Positions 46,779 through 57,165 of a stretch of 64,000 nt of DNA are shown one piece after another. Origin of the DNA: Candidatus Bathyarchaeota archaeon. Its GTDB lineage: Archaea > Thermoproteota > Bathyarchaeia > Bathyarchaeales > Bathycorpusculaceae. A program made the position numbers and the translations under genes. Position 1 is the first letter of the stretch; each line of letters starts with the position of its first letter. Below the pieces are notes generated by a model. That model ran no database searches, was not told where the DNA came from, and was given only the letters and a program-made list of their open reading frames with translations. The stretch lies in NCBI GenBank assembly GCA_903901015.1, contig CAIUPH010000054.1:1-64000 (forward strand), given 5' to 3'.

Positions 46779-49589
46779 TTAGGTGTGGTCGTGTTTGCTT
46801 AAATCCTCAGCTTTTTTGCCAAATCTCCTCGAGAAGAACTTGCGGATTTCCTCAGCGAACACCACGACGAGCGCCAGCGAAATCAAGAATAGCCAGTCAG
46901 TTAAGCCCAACGCGACTGTTCCAAACACCTGTTGCATCAGCGGCACATACACAAGAAACGCCAAGATCGAAATCTGCGACACTATGCCCGCAATTATCCA
47001 CTTGTTGGTTTTGAGGCTGGTTTTGAAGATGGATTGTTTGCTGGTTCGGCATGCCAGGACGTTTCCTGCCTGCGCCACTACTATGCCCGCGAACATCATG
47101 GTGACACCTTTGAGGTAGAGTGGGCTCGCTGTTATTCCTTTTACTCCAAACTGCCAGTTGCTGGGCACGGCCATTCCAATGTGCCATGCAACTTCACCTG
47201 GACCGCCTGCAGCCCAAGCGTTTAGGCACCCAATCATGGCGCCTGCAGCGATGATTACTCCAATGAACACTGAGCGGATGAGGACTCTGCGCGTAAACAG
47301 TCTTTCTTTGATGCTTCGAGGCGGCTCCTGCATGATGCCTGCTTCTGGAGGTTCACGGCTCAACGCTAAACTGGGGATGACGTCTATGGCTAAGTCTATA
47401 GCTAAAACCTGCACCACGAGCAGCGGCAACGGAATACCCAGCGCTGCGTAGAGCACGAATGGAATGAGTTCTGCCCAGTTGTGGCTGAACACGTAGACAA
47501 TGAATTTGCGTATGTTCTCATAGATTGCTCTGCCGGATTCGACTGCTTTCACAATCGACGCGAAGCTGTCGTTTAAGAGCACGATGTCGGCGGCTTCCCT
47601 TGCAACATCCGTGCCTGAAGCACCCATGGCGACGCCGATGTCAGCTTCCTTGAGCGAAGGTGCATCGTTTGCTCCGTCCCCTGTAACTGCAACGATTGCG
47701 CCGCTTTTCTTGAGAACTTTAACTATGCGAAGTTTCTGTTCAGGGGCAACCCTTGCGAAAATAACGTTGCCTTTCTTGACTTCGTCAACGATTGCTTGGT
47801 CACTTAAATCTTCTAAGTCCACACCCCGTATAACTTGGGCTAAGCCCTTCTCAACTATGCCTACTTCTTGGGCGATAGCTTGGGCAGTTGGACCATAATC
47901 GCCTGTAATAATGACAGTTTTGATTCCTGCTTCCTTAGCTTTTTGGACGGCGCCTTTTACTTCTTTTCTTGGGGGGTCGCGCATTCCAGCTAACCCGACG
48001 AAGGTGAGGTCTTTTTCGTTTTCTTCGCTTTTCTTGTAGTCACCCTTGGGGATTTGTTTGTACGCAAACGCGATAACGCGTAAGCCTTCGTTGGCGAATT
48101 CATGGATTCTTGTTTCTATCCAATCAAGGTTCTCCTGGGTTAAGTCTTCAACGTTGCCATCCACGAAAACTTTAGTGCATAGGTCCAGGATGTTTCGCGG
48201 GGCGCCTTTAGTGTAAATCAGTATCTCGTCGTTTACCTCATGGATTGTGCTCATGCGTTTGCGTTCAAAACTGAACGGTACAATGTCGATGGTTGGTTTC
48301 TCTTCGATTAACTCTTCGATTATTTGGCCGTACTTGAGTGCCGCAACGAGCAGTGCACCGTCAGTTGGGTCGCCAATTACGCTCCAGTTCTTGTTCTTGT
48401 CGGATGGCGGATCGATTTTGGCTCCGTTGCAAAGCGCCGCAATTTCGAGGATTTTGTCAAGTGATTTTGTTTCGCCTTCTTCAAGGGGCTCCCCGTTTAT
48501 GGAGAAGTCGCCCGCTGGCATGTACCCTAACCCTGAGACTTCGATTACGCGGTCTTTGGTCCAGAGTTTGTTAACGGTCATTTCGCCCTTGGTGATTGTC
48601 CCTGTTTTGTCCGTGCAGATTATTGTGACGCTGCCAAGGGTTTGAACCGCTGACAACCGTTTAACCAGAACATGTTGTTTGACCATTTTGAGCACGTTGA
48701 TGGCTAAGGCGCTGGAAACGGTAACCTGCAAGCCTTCAGGGACACATGCCACCATGACACCTATCATGAAGAGAAAACTGGTTTGATAATTAACATGCAG
48801 AAAAATGAAACTAGCTAAGAAGAAAGCTGCGCCCACAACAACAGCTATTATGAAATCGTACTTTGCAGTTAACGCAATTTCCTTCTGCAGGGGGCTGTCA
48901 GCTTCTTTGATGGTCTGGGTTAAACTGGCGATTTTGCCAAACTGTGTTTCCATTCCCGTGGCGTAAACAACAGCTTTTCCCTGACCTTTCGCCACGCTGG
49001 TACTCATGAAAACTAGGTCAGGCGCATACAAGAATGCTTTCTCGACAACTTTGACGGGTTCAGCAACCCGCGGCTGTGGTTCAGATTCCCCAGTCAACGG
49101 CACGTTATTTGTCCATAAATCAAAAACTTCCAACAACCGAGCATCAGCTGGAACACGGTCGCCCTCCTCTAATTGGACGATGTCTCCTGGAACAATCTCT
49201 TTAACGGAGATTTTTTTGAGTTCGCCATCTCGGAAAACTTTGGCATACTCAGGCATCCAGCTTTTGAGGGTTTCCATGGCTTTTTCTGCGCGTGCTTCTT
49301 GGAATATGCTGACGAAAATGTTGACGAAAACTACTGCTAAGATGATTAGGGCAAGTTCTATGCTGCCGCTGACGGCTGATAGACCTGCGGCTACGAGCAG
49401 GAGGATGCCGAATAGGTCTTTTAGGTGTGTGATGAACTTGTAAATGAATGGAGGCTGCCTTTTCTCGGAAAGCTGGTTTAGCCCGTATTTTTTTAGGCGA
49501 AGTTTAGCCTCAGCGCTTGTTAAACCGTTTTCTGTTGTGTTTAGGTCCTTGAAAACCTCGTCAATCGGCAAAGAAGCAGCTTTTTCCAA
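46779..49589 (-). CDS. P-type cation-transporting ATPase (P2A/P2-like)
   Basis: 'ICTDKTGTITKGEMTVNKLW', 'PLTGESEPQ', 'VTGDGANDAPSLKEADIGVAMG'. Confidence 0.95.
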   Translation of the reverse strand: MEKAASLPIDEVFKDLNTTENGLTSAEAKLRLKKYGLNQLSEKRQPPFIYKFITHLKDLFGILLLVAAGLSAVSGSIELALIILAVVFVNIFVSIFQEARAEKAMETLKSWMPEYAKVFRDGELKKISVKEIVPGDIVQLEEGDRVPADARLLEVFDLWTNNVPLTGESEPQPRVAEPVKVVEKAFLYAPDLVFMSTSVAKGQGKAVVYATGMETQFGKIASLTQTIKEADSPLQKEIALTAKYDFIIAVVVGAAFFLASFIFLHVNYQTSFLFMIGVMVACVPEGLQVTVSSALAINVLKMVKQHVLVKRLSAVQTLGSVTIICTDKTGTITKGEMTVNKLWTKDRVIEVSGLGYMPAGDFSINGEPLEEGETKSLDKILEIAALCNGAKIDPPSDKNKNWSVIGDPTDGALLVAALKYGQIIEELIEEKPTIDIVPFSFERKRMSTIHEVNDEILIYTKGAPRNILDLCTKVFVDGNVEDLTQENLDWIETRIHEFANEGLRVIAFAYKQIPKGDYKKSEENEKDLTFVGLAGMRDPPRKEVKGAVQKAKEAGIKTVIITGDYGPTAQAIAQEVGIVEKGLAQVIRGVDLEDLSDQAIVDEVKKGNVIFARVAPEQKLRIVKVLKKSGAIVAVTGDGANDAPSLKEADIGVAMGASGTDVAREAADIVLLNDSFASIVKAVESGRAIYENIRKFIVYVFSHNWAELIPFVLYAALGIPLPLLVVQVLAIDLAIDVIPSLALSREPPEAGIMQEPPRSIKERLFTRRVLIRSVFIGVIIAAGAMIGCLNAWAAGGPGEVAWHIGMAVPSNWQFGVKGITASPLYLKGVTMMFAGIVVAQAGNVLACRTSKQSIFKTSLKTNKWIIAGIVSQISILAFLVYVPLMQQVFGTVALGLTDWLFLISLALVVVFAEEIRKFFSRRFGKKAEDLSKHDHT

Positions 49590-50214
49590 TCTTATTCCGC
49601 CAAAACCTCAATGATGATTAGTTAATAACAACCCCGATTATAAGTAAAGATGTCAGGTGCTAAAGACTCTTCAGATAATGTGTTATTTTCCTGAGCAGCA
49701 CTTGGATGGTACATTCATATCCTCAACGTTTAAACTTTCATCGTCAATTTTGACGGTTTAATTCGATTTTATTGTTGATTGTTGCATTTAAAGTAATCGC
49801 AGAACGAGCAGTCTTTAAGTCGAAAGAATTGGTGTTTAATGGTGAATTGTATGCAAGTGCTTTATGCTTAATTTAAACAGTTTCTTCTCCTTTAGCCTTA
49901 TCTTCTTTTGCTTATACAAAAATAAAATAGATTTATTCTTTTTTGCAAATTAGCCTTAACCAATTTGCAAAATTCCATTAGCTGCAAACTTGAGCTTACA
50001 AACGGCGTAAAACAAGAAAAAACAGGTTAAAGCTTGACAAACAACTTTTTTTAGCTCAATATTTTTTGAGTATTCATGCCATAAAGTTAATAGGCTACAA
50101 ACTCAATTTCCATGTAGCTTACCCCAATTTCATGAGAGATTAAATAATGATTCAAATAATTAAAAAACAAGTCTTTCAAGTGATAAATTCAATTAATTTG
50201 GAGTTTGTATAGTT

Positions 50215-52431
50215 ATGGCGCGCTATAGGCAAACAGACGAAATTGTAAAACTAATGGAAACCCCCTTGTTTATTCGCAACACCAGCATCATCGCCCACGT
50301 TGACCATGGAAAAACAACTTTGGCTGACAGTCTTCTGGCAGCGGCAGGCATCATCAGCACACAAACCGCGGGGCAGAAACTGTTCCTTGACTCATGGGAC
50401 CTTGAGCAGAAACGTCAAATGACCGTTTTCGCCTCAAACGTCAGCTTAGTTCACACCTATCAAAATCAAGATTACTTAATCAACCTCATCGACACACCCG
50501 GCCACATTGACTTTTCAGGAGCAGTAACAAGAAGCCTTCGGGCAGTCGACGGCGCACTCGTAGTTGTCGATGCAGTTGAGGGACCAATGACCCAGACCGA
50601 AACCGTTCTGATGCAGGCTCTAAGAGAACGAGTAAAACCAATCTTATTCATCAACAAAGTCGACCGTTTAATCAAAGAAATCAAACTTTCCCCCCTAGAA
50701 ATCCAGAAGAAATTTGCAAAGATTCTCCTACGAGTTAACACTTTAATCGAGAAATATGCACCTCTCGAGCACAAGAAAGATTGGCAAGTAACAATCGAAG
50801 ACAGCCGCGTAGCATTCGGATCCGCCTTGCACAAATGGGGCTTAAACCTTGACCATATGAAAATGAAGAAAGTCTCCTTCCAAGACATCATCGATGCTTA
50901 CACAGGTGACCCAATTGAAGTTGGCAGAAAAGTCGACGAACTCAGCAAAAAAGCTCCACTGCCCGAACCAATTCTGGACATGTTCGTTAAACATCTTCCA
51001 AACCCCTATGAAGCTCAGCCCTACAGGCAGCCCCAGATTTGGCCAGGCGACGTAACCAGCCCAACAGGTATAGGCATGGCAAAAGTCGATCCTAAAGCAC
51101 CTTTGCTTATGTGCATCTCAACCATTGAAGTTGACCCACACAGCGGAACCGTTGCAATCGGCAGAATATTCAGCGGCTCAGTCGAAAGAGGCAAAACTGT
51201 TCAGCTACTGAGCAGCAGCCAAAAAGGCACTATCCAACAGGTCTTCATGAGTATGGCAACTGACAGAGTTTTCATCGACCGCGTGCCAGCAGGCAACATT
51301 GGAGCCATTTCTGGTCTTCCATCTATCCACGTCGGAGAAACCATCGCTGAAGAAGGTGCAGAGGTACACTCTTTCGAAGGCTTAAACTACGTTTCAGACC
51401 CCGTCGTAACCGTCGCTGTTGAGCCAGAAGACGTCAAAGACTTACCATTATTCGATAAAGTAATGCACAAACTCACAACCGAAGACCCCAACTTGCACTT
51501 CACCATGAACAAAGAAAGCGGCGAATTCCTCCTATCAGGTATGGGTGAACTTCACCTTGAAATCACCGCTTACCGAATGCAGGAAGCAGGATTAAAAGTC
51601 AAACTCAGCAAACCAATCGTCATCTTCAGAGAAACCATCAGCCACGATTACAAGGGACCAGCAATCATGGGTAAAAGCCCCAACAAACACAACAAACTCT
51701 GGATAACCATCGACAAGTTATCTAACGAAGTCATCGAGGCAATTAAATCTGAAAAAGTCACTGACATGCAAAGCAGAGATGAACGCGCAAAAACCCTCAA
51801 GGCCTTAGGCTGGTCACCAGACGAAGCCAAAGGAGCTGTTGCCGTAGAAGAAAACTGCATACTCTGCAACCGCATCCGCGGACGCCAATATGTAGAAGAA
51901 ATCATCGACCACATCAAAACAGGATTCCGAGAAGCAGTCCACACATCACCCCTCGCCAAGGAACCTGCATACGGCTTAAAAATTAACCTTGAAGACATAA
52001 CTCTCCATGAGGACCCCGTCCACCGTGGACCAGCACAAGCCATCCCCATGACCTGGAGACCAATCTACTGCGCCATACTGCTAAGCGACCCCAAACTGCT
52101 CGAGCCACTCATGAGTTTCGAATGTAAAGTTCCAAGCGAATATGTTAGTGCCGTCATCACAATGCTGAACAAACGCCGCGGAAAAATCCTCGACATGCCC
52201 TCAGAAGACGACATAATCACCGTTAAAGCAGAAATGCCAGTTTCAGAAAGCTTCGGCATAGCTGATGAACTGCGCGGTTCAACTTCAGGCAGAGCATTCT
52301 GGGCTACACAGTTCAGCCGCTGGGCATACGTTCCAGAACAGATGCAGGCAGAAACCATCAAGAAGATTCGCGAACGCAGAGGACTACCACCGATCCCGCC
52401 AAAGCCAGAAGAATACTTCGAAAAAGAATAA
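50215..52431 (+). CDS. fusA: translation elongation factor aEF-2
   Basis: 'NTSIIAHVDHGKTTLADSLLAAAGII', 'LIDTPGHIDFSGAVTRSLRAVDGALVVVDAVEG', C-terminal EF-2 domains. Confidence 0.97.
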   Translation: MARYRQTDEIVKLMETPLFIRNTSIIAHVDHGKTTLADSLLAAAGIISTQTAGQKLFLDSWDLEQKRQMTVFASNVSLVHTYQNQDYLINLIDTPGHIDFSGAVTRSLRAVDGALVVVDAVEGPMTQTETVLMQALRERVKPILFINKVDRLIKEIKLSPLEIQKKFAKILLRVNTLIEKYAPLEHKKDWQVTIEDSRVAFGSALHKWGLNLDHMKMKKVSFQDIIDAYTGDPIEVGRKVDELSKKAPLPEPILDMFVKHLPNPYEAQPYRQPQIWPGDVTSPTGIGMAKVDPKAPLLMCISTIEVDPHSGTVAIGRIFSGSVERGKTVQLLSSSQKGTIQQVFMSMATDRVFIDRVPAGNIGAISGLPSIHVGETIAEEGAEVHSFEGLNYVSDPVVTVAVEPEDVKDLPLFDKVMHKLTTEDPNLHFTMNKESGEFLLSGMGELHLEITAYRMQEAGLKVKLSKPIVIFRETISHDYKGPAIMGKSPNKHNKLWITIDKLSNEVIEAIKSEKVTDMQSRDERAKTLKALGWSPDEAKGAVAVEENCILCNRIRGRQYVEEIIDHIKTGFREAVHTSPLAKEPAYGLKINLEDITLHEDPVHRGPAQAIPMTWRPIYCAILLSDPKLLEPLMSFECKVPSEYVSAVITMLNKRRGKILDMPSEDDIITVKAEMPVSESFGIADELRGSTSGRAFWATQFSRWAYVPEQMQAETIKKIRERRGLPPIPPKPEEYFEKE

Positions 52432-52553
52432 TCTTCTTTTTTTACCATTTTTAGTTTTTAATTATTTTTTTGTTTGCAATTTAGAACTTTGCCGTTTATT
52501 TTTTGGGGTAAGGCTTTAATGCTAATGTCCCCTTAAGTTTTAGGTGACTATTT

Positions 52554-53159
52554 ATGATAATTGGAATCTGCGGTAGCCCGCGTAAGCAAGCAACGGAGTA
52601 CGTTCTTGAACAAGCCCTCGCCACGCTTAGGGAAAAAGGTTATGAAACCACTTTGTGGTCAGTCCATGGAAAATGGGTAGATTACTGTACCCACTGCGAT
52701 TACTGCTTAACAAACAAGGAATGCGTCGTCCAAGACGATTTACAGGAACTCTATGCATTACTAACTGGCGCACAAGGGATAATCTTTGCGTCACCCGTCT
52801 ACAACGGCGGAGTAAGCGCCCAAACCAAAGCAGTTATGGATCGCATGCGCGCCGTTGTTGCCGCGGACAAAAATTTTTTCAAGGGCAAAGTGGGTATGGG
52901 CATCGTGACGGGGGGCGACCGCAACGGCGGCCAAGAATTCGCGCTTATGCAAATCCACACGTTCTTCATCATTAACGGCATGATTCCCGTGGGCGGCGGC
53001 TTTTTCGGAGCCAATTTAGGAGCTACTTTCTGGTCTAAAGATACGCTTGACGGCGTGAAGCTGGATGAAGAAGGCTTCCGAAGCCTCAAGAAGACGACTA
53101 AACGGTTTGCAGAATACATCGAAAGGTACGGCGTGAAAGATGGCGGAAAACAAAGTTAA
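52554..53159 (+). CDS. iron-sulfur flavoprotein/NAD(P)H-dependent FMN reductase family
   Basis: 'GICGSPRKQATEYVLEQAL', 'CTHCDYCLTNKEC' (CX2CX2CX5C), 'FASPVYNGGVSAQTKAVMDR'. Confidence 0.9.
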   Translation: MIIGICGSPRKQATEYVLEQALATLREKGYETTLWSVHGKWVDYCTHCDYCLTNKECVVQDDLQELYALLTGAQGIIFASPVYNGGVSAQTKAVMDRMRAVVAADKNFFKGKVGMGIVTGGDRNGGQEFALMQIHTFFIINGMIPVGGGFFGANLGATFWSKDTLDGVKLDEEGFRSLKKTTKRFAEYIERYGVKDGGKQS

Positions 53160-53724
53160 GAAACTTAAGGTTGCCTGGGGCATCACGGGTGCAGGCGACA
53201 AAATAGCGGAAATCATCGAAACCATGAAAGACCTGCAACAGCAGTGTCAGGACGCTGTGGAAATTGACGTGTACATCTCTAAGGCAGGCGACACCATGCT
53301 CAAATTCTACCGCCTCGACGAAGAACTCAAAAAAAGCTTCGCGAAAGTCAACGTGGAATCCAACGCGAACTCGCCTTTCCTCGCGGGTATGGTGCAGAGC
53401 CGCAAATATGAGTTCCTTCTCATAATGCCCGCGTCGTCGAATACGGTGGCGAAGCTGGTTAACGGCATCGGCGACACGTTGCTAACGAATTCGGCGCTCA
53501 TGAGCCTCAAAGCCTTCGTGCCCGTATGGGTCATGCCCGTAGACTACAAGGAAAGCGTAATCTATACAAAGTTGCCCAACGGAAAAGAGATGAAGCTGCG
53601 AGTACGCAAAGAAGAAGCCGACCAAGTGCGCAGGCTGACAGCCACGGAGGATGTGCGTGTATTCGAGAACCCCCAGAAAGTCCGCGAGGGCTTCTTGGAG
53701 TGGCTAAAAACAATTCAACAGTAG
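53140..53724 (+). CDS. afpA: archaeoflavoprotein AfpA-like
   Basis: 'KVAWGITGAGDKIAEIIETM', 'LIMPASSNTVAKLVNGIGDTLLTNSALMSLKAFVPVWVMPVD'. Confidence 0.85.
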   Translation: MAENKVKKLKVAWGITGAGDKIAEIIETMKDLQQQCQDAVEIDVYISKAGDTMLKFYRLDEELKKSFAKVNVESNANSPFLAGMVQSRKYEFLLIMPASSNTVAKLVNGIGDTLLTNSALMSLKAFVPVWVMPVDYKESVIYTKLPNGKEMKLRVRKEEADQVRRLTATEDVRVFENPQKVREGFLEWLKTIQQ

Positions 53725-53809
53725 AGTTTTTTGTTCAGTTTGCTTAAAGAAACTCGTTCTTTCCATGTTAAATCAGAAAAATTTGTTTTCTTGACAAAAA
53801 AATACTGCG

Positions 53810-53850
53810 TTGGGGAGCCGGATTTGAACCGGCACACCCGTTTGGTTTTC
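53810..53850 (-). pseudogene. orphan tRNA 3'-end fragment (T-arm plus acceptor 3' strand)
   Basis: Minus strand GTGCCGGTTCAAATCCGGCTCCCCAA: perfect 5-bp T-stem GCCGG/CCGGC with TTCAAAT loop; no 5' half upstream. Confidence 0.6.
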
Positions 53851-53855
53851 TCTGT

Positions 53856-54719
53856 TTAGTTGAATTCTTTTCTTTCGAAGAGAATCAAGCCCACGACTGC
53901 GGTGATGACGAAGTAGATGCCCATGATAGCGAGTCCTTCGGGAATTGTTGCGTTATACGTGGTAAGGGTGGGTCCGCCTCCTCCTGGACGCAGGCTGGCT
54001 GTGGTTATGTTGGGTGGATAGGGCGATGTTAACACGTTGCCGATGATTTGGGAGCCATATGTCAAGATGAACCAAGGCTCAATTTGGACAAGCCCCGCGA
54101 CAAGTTGTTGAATCAGCGTGAAAACGAACAGGAACAGAATAGCCGTAAGCAGAATAGACATGGAACTGCTTTTGAACAGCGAGCTGAAGAAGAATGTGAA
54201 GCCAAGAACTGCAACCAGATACAGTAGAGCAAACAGCAATGACTCGCCGAATTGACTGGGCACACCTGAGAAGTAGTATAAGCCGTTCCCTAATGTTACA
54301 GCCGTGAATACTCCAAGGATGGCGATTGAAGCTATGAATGCTGCAATCCATTTTCCTATGTAGATGGATGAGCGCCTAATGGGGTTTGGCACTCCGAAGT
54401 ACCCTGTTTTGTTCTGGAATTCACCTGAAATTGCGTCGCCGCCAAAGAAAATGCCGGAAAGAATAATCACAAATGTAACCGATGTTCCCCACCAGCTGCT
54501 GTAGAAGCCCAGTTCAGACGTTAGAAAGCCCGCTGGACGGTAATATCCCACAAGAACCGTGAGCAGCACACTTATCAGCGCTGTTATAGTCAGCATGATA
54601 AAGAAACGTCGGGATCTTACGTAGTCAAGAAGAGTGTACTTGGTGATTATGCCCACCTGGGCAATGCTGCTTGGTACAACATTTTTTGATTCAAAGTTTG
54701 TTTGGGTCATTTTTATCAC
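53856..54719 (-). CDS. ABC-2 type permease
   Basis: Six-TM ABC-2 architecture, 'YVRSRRFFIMLTI', 'GGDAISGEFQNKTGYF'. Confidence 0.88.
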   Translation of the reverse strand: MIKMTQTNFESKNVVPSSIAQVGIITKYTLLDYVRSRRFFIMLTITALISVLLTVLVGYYRPAGFLTSELGFYSSWWGTSVTFVIILSGIFFGGDAISGEFQNKTGYFGVPNPIRRSSIYIGKWIAAFIASIAILGVFTAVTLGNGLYYFSGVPSQFGESLLFALLYLVAVLGFTFFFSSLFKSSSMSILLTAILFLFVFTLIQQLVAGLVQIEPWFILTYGSQIIGNVLTSPYPPNITTASLRPGGGGPTLTTYNATIPEGLAIMGIYFVITAVVGLILFERKEFN

Positions 54720-55657
54720 AACGTAGCGGTTATGAGTTTAAGATAAACATCTTCAAGTTCAGATGACGCAGGTTTGTAGCTGACAACGCCAATGTTAAGT
54801 TTGACTATGTCGTTGAGGAGTCTTTCCTGCACTTCTAAGCCTCCGCTGAAGCTTATCTTGAGGTCTTTGTCGCCTATTTTTTCTGCAGCAACCACATCGG
54901 GAAAACCGGCTATGGTTTTGGTAACGATTTGGTTGTCCACTGGACGCATCAAACCTACTTCGACAACGTTGTTTCCTCCTGAGAACTTTGCTGTCACATG
55001 GGGCAGGGTGTCGTAGATGATTAGTTTGCCGTGGTTTATCATGGCGACTTCGTCGCAAACGTCGGAGACTTCGCTTAGGATGTGTGAGCTCATAAAAATG
55101 AGTCTGTTTTTGCCTTTGAGCGCTTTGATGATATCCCTGACTTCGCTCATGCCTCTGGGGTCAAGCCCGGTAGTTGGCTCGTCTAACAGAACGACTGTTG
55201 GGTCGTTGAGCAAGGCTGAGGCTATGCAGATTCTCTGTTTCATGCCCTTAGAAAACTTACCTACTCGCTTGTCAATCCATTCTTCCATGCGTAGTTCAGC
55301 TACGACGTCTTCTACGCGCTTCTTTCTTTCCGTATGCGGTATTCCCCGTATCTCCGCAATCATCGTCAAGGCTTCTCTTGGCGTAAGAGACGAATAAATT
55401 TCTGGGGTTTCAATGAGTGTTCCCACGGAGGCTAAAGCTTTTTTCTTTTCCGTGTGGACGTTTACGCCGTTAATCAGGGCTTCGCCTTTAGTTGGCCTGA
55501 TTAGGTCTGTGAACATTTTTAGGGCGGTTGTTTTTCCTGCCCCGTTTGGTCCAAGGAAACCGACGCATTTTGTGCCCTCAATCTTCAGGTTTAAGCCTGA
55601 GAGGGCGGTGAATGCGCCGTACTGTTTTGTTAAGTTAACTGCTTCTATCGATGGCAT
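54716..55657 (-). CDS. ABC transporter ATP-binding protein
   Basis: GPNGAGKTT, FSKGMKQRICIASAL, VVLLDEPTTGLDP. Confidence 0.95.
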   Translation of the reverse strand: MPSIEAVNLTKQYGAFTALSGLNLKIEGTKCVGFLGPNGAGKTTALKMFTDLIRPTKGEALINGVNVHTEKKKALASVGTLIETPEIYSSLTPREALTMIAEIRGIPHTERKKRVEDVVAELRMEEWIDKRVGKFSKGMKQRICIASALLNDPTVVLLDEPTTGLDPRGMSEVRDIIKALKGKNRLIFMSSHILSEVSDVCDEVAMINHGKLIIYDTLPHVTAKFSGGNNVVEVGLMRPVDNQIVTKTIAGFPDVVAAEKIGDKDLKISFSGGLEVQERLLNDIVKLNIGVVSYKPASSELEDVYLKLITATL

Positions 55658-55734
55658 CGTTATTCTCTTCTTCCCAATCCGTTACGGGGCGGTTGCTTAA
55701 AAGGCAGACTCATCGAGAGGGAGTTTCCGTTGCG

Positions 55735-56031
55735 CTATGTGCGGAGGCGCAACCGGGGAAACTTTAGCTGCCCCACATACTTCATTATCCACGCCACCAG
55801 GTCATCGTAGGCTTCGGCACCTTCTTTAGTCAAAATAACTAAGCCGTTTTCGTCAACTACAACAAACCCCTTCTGCGACATCCAAGCTAAATATTTAACA
55901 AACTTATCGTACGCTAACCCCGTGGAAGTTGCCAAGGCGGTTTTGTTCATCCTGTTTTTCTCTTTCAACGCCTTGATTATTCGGGCGATGACGTAGAGGT
56001 CAGGTTTGGAACTCGGCTCTCCTAAGCTCAA
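55735..56031 (-). CDS. winged-helix protein
   Basis: 'ALATSTGLAYDKFVKYLAWMSQKGFVVVDENGLVILTKEG'. Confidence 0.75.
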   Translation of the reverse strand: MSLGEPSSKPDLYVIARIIKALKEKNRMNKTALATSTGLAYDKFVKYLAWMSQKGFVVVDENGLVILTKEGAEAYDDLVAWIMKYVGQLKFPRLRLRT

Positions 56032-56782
56032 GGCTAAACCACCGCAGCTCCCAAAGAAGCTTATCTAATGCTCTAATCTGTTTGTATCGTCTTGAAAGGT
56101 CCTTTCGCAGGATTAAGTAAACTATTAAAACTGAAAGCAGCCCCCAAACGGGTAAACCCAAAAACCCCGTTTTACCCAACACCAGAAAAGCCGAAAGATT
56201 ACCCAAAAGCCCAACTGTAAAAACCGTGATTAGCCAGTACGCAGCCGCCTTGAGCAGCCCATATAGTGCGTAGCCGACTCGCCCTGAAGAAATCTCGTCA
56301 AACGTCTCATCCCAATCCATTTCAAGCAGTATTTTTAGAGCTGAGGGAAAGCCATGTGTAAGATCCTCTTTCCACTCACCTGTTTTGATGGCGTTTACTT
56401 TTCTCTGGATGAACAGGATGCCGGCTGCTATGCCCGAGACTGGAACGAGCAGAAGTAAAAGAGCAGTGATAAAAAGCTGCGGCTTATCCAGCGTGGCTAC
56501 GAGGTTGAGGAATCCCAGCGAAGCGCCGACGGCGAGAAAAACTGCAATTGAGCCCAACACGATTAATGCAAACCGCTTAAAAGCGCCTGCGAGCGCGTTG
56601 TATTTTTTAACATGGTCCAGAGTCTCCATCAACTCCGCGACCTGCGCCACAACGTTTTCCTCAGTTAACTCTTGGCTCTTAACGTTTTTCTCTGACATTT
56701 CAAAACAATGAAGCTCCATCTTAAGCCAGATATAAACTAAACTCCCCCGCAGTGAGCAAGCAATACAAATACAAACTCGCAT
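56000..56782 (-). CDS. membrane protein of unknown function
   Basis: Four or more hydrophobic segments; overlaps the winged-helix gene. Confidence 0.6.
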   Translation of the reverse strand: MRVCICIACSLRGSLVYIWLKMELHCFEMSEKNVKSQELTEENVVAQVAELMETLDHVKKYNALAGAFKRFALIVLGSIAVFLAVGASLGFLNLVATLDKPQLFITALLLLLVPVSGIAAGILFIQRKVNAIKTGEWKEDLTHGFPSALKILLEMDWDETFDEISSGRVGYALYGLLKAAAYWLITVFTVGLLGNLSAFLVLGKTGFLGLPVWGLLSVLIVYLILRKDLSRRYKQIRALDKLLWELRWFSLELRRAEFQT

Positions 56783-56815
56783 GTGTAAATCAGGTAAAGT
56801 TCTGGAGGCAAATTC

Positions 56816-57148
56816 TTGGAATCAGGATATGTAAGAGTAGCTGACACATCAGAAATTCCCATTGGAAAAACCAAAAAAGTCATTGTTCAAAGCAAAGAAA
56901 TCCTATTGGCAAACGTAAACGGCACCTACTACGCAATAGGCAATGTATGTACGCACCAAAAAGGCGACCTTTCAATGGGAACATTGGAAGGCAGCATTGT
57001 TACCTGCCCAAAACACAAGGCGCGCTTCGATGTCACATCGGGCAAAGTGGTTTCGGGTCCAAAAATGGGTTTGTTCCACCCGAAAATCGCGGATGAACCC
57101 GTCTTCATCGTGAAAACCGAGAACACTGACATCCTGATTAAACTCTGA
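56816..57148 (+). CDS. Rieske [2Fe-2S] ferredoxin-like protein
   Basis: 'CTHQKGDLSMGTLEGSIVTCPKHKARFDVTSG'. Confidence 0.9.
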   Translation: MESGYVRVADTSEIPIGKTKKVIVQSKEILLANVNGTYYAIGNVCTHQKGDLSMGTLEGSIVTCPKHKARFDVTSGKVVSGPKMGLFHPKIADEPVFIVKTENTDILIKL

Positions 57149-57165
57149 TTTTCTGCGCCGTTCTG

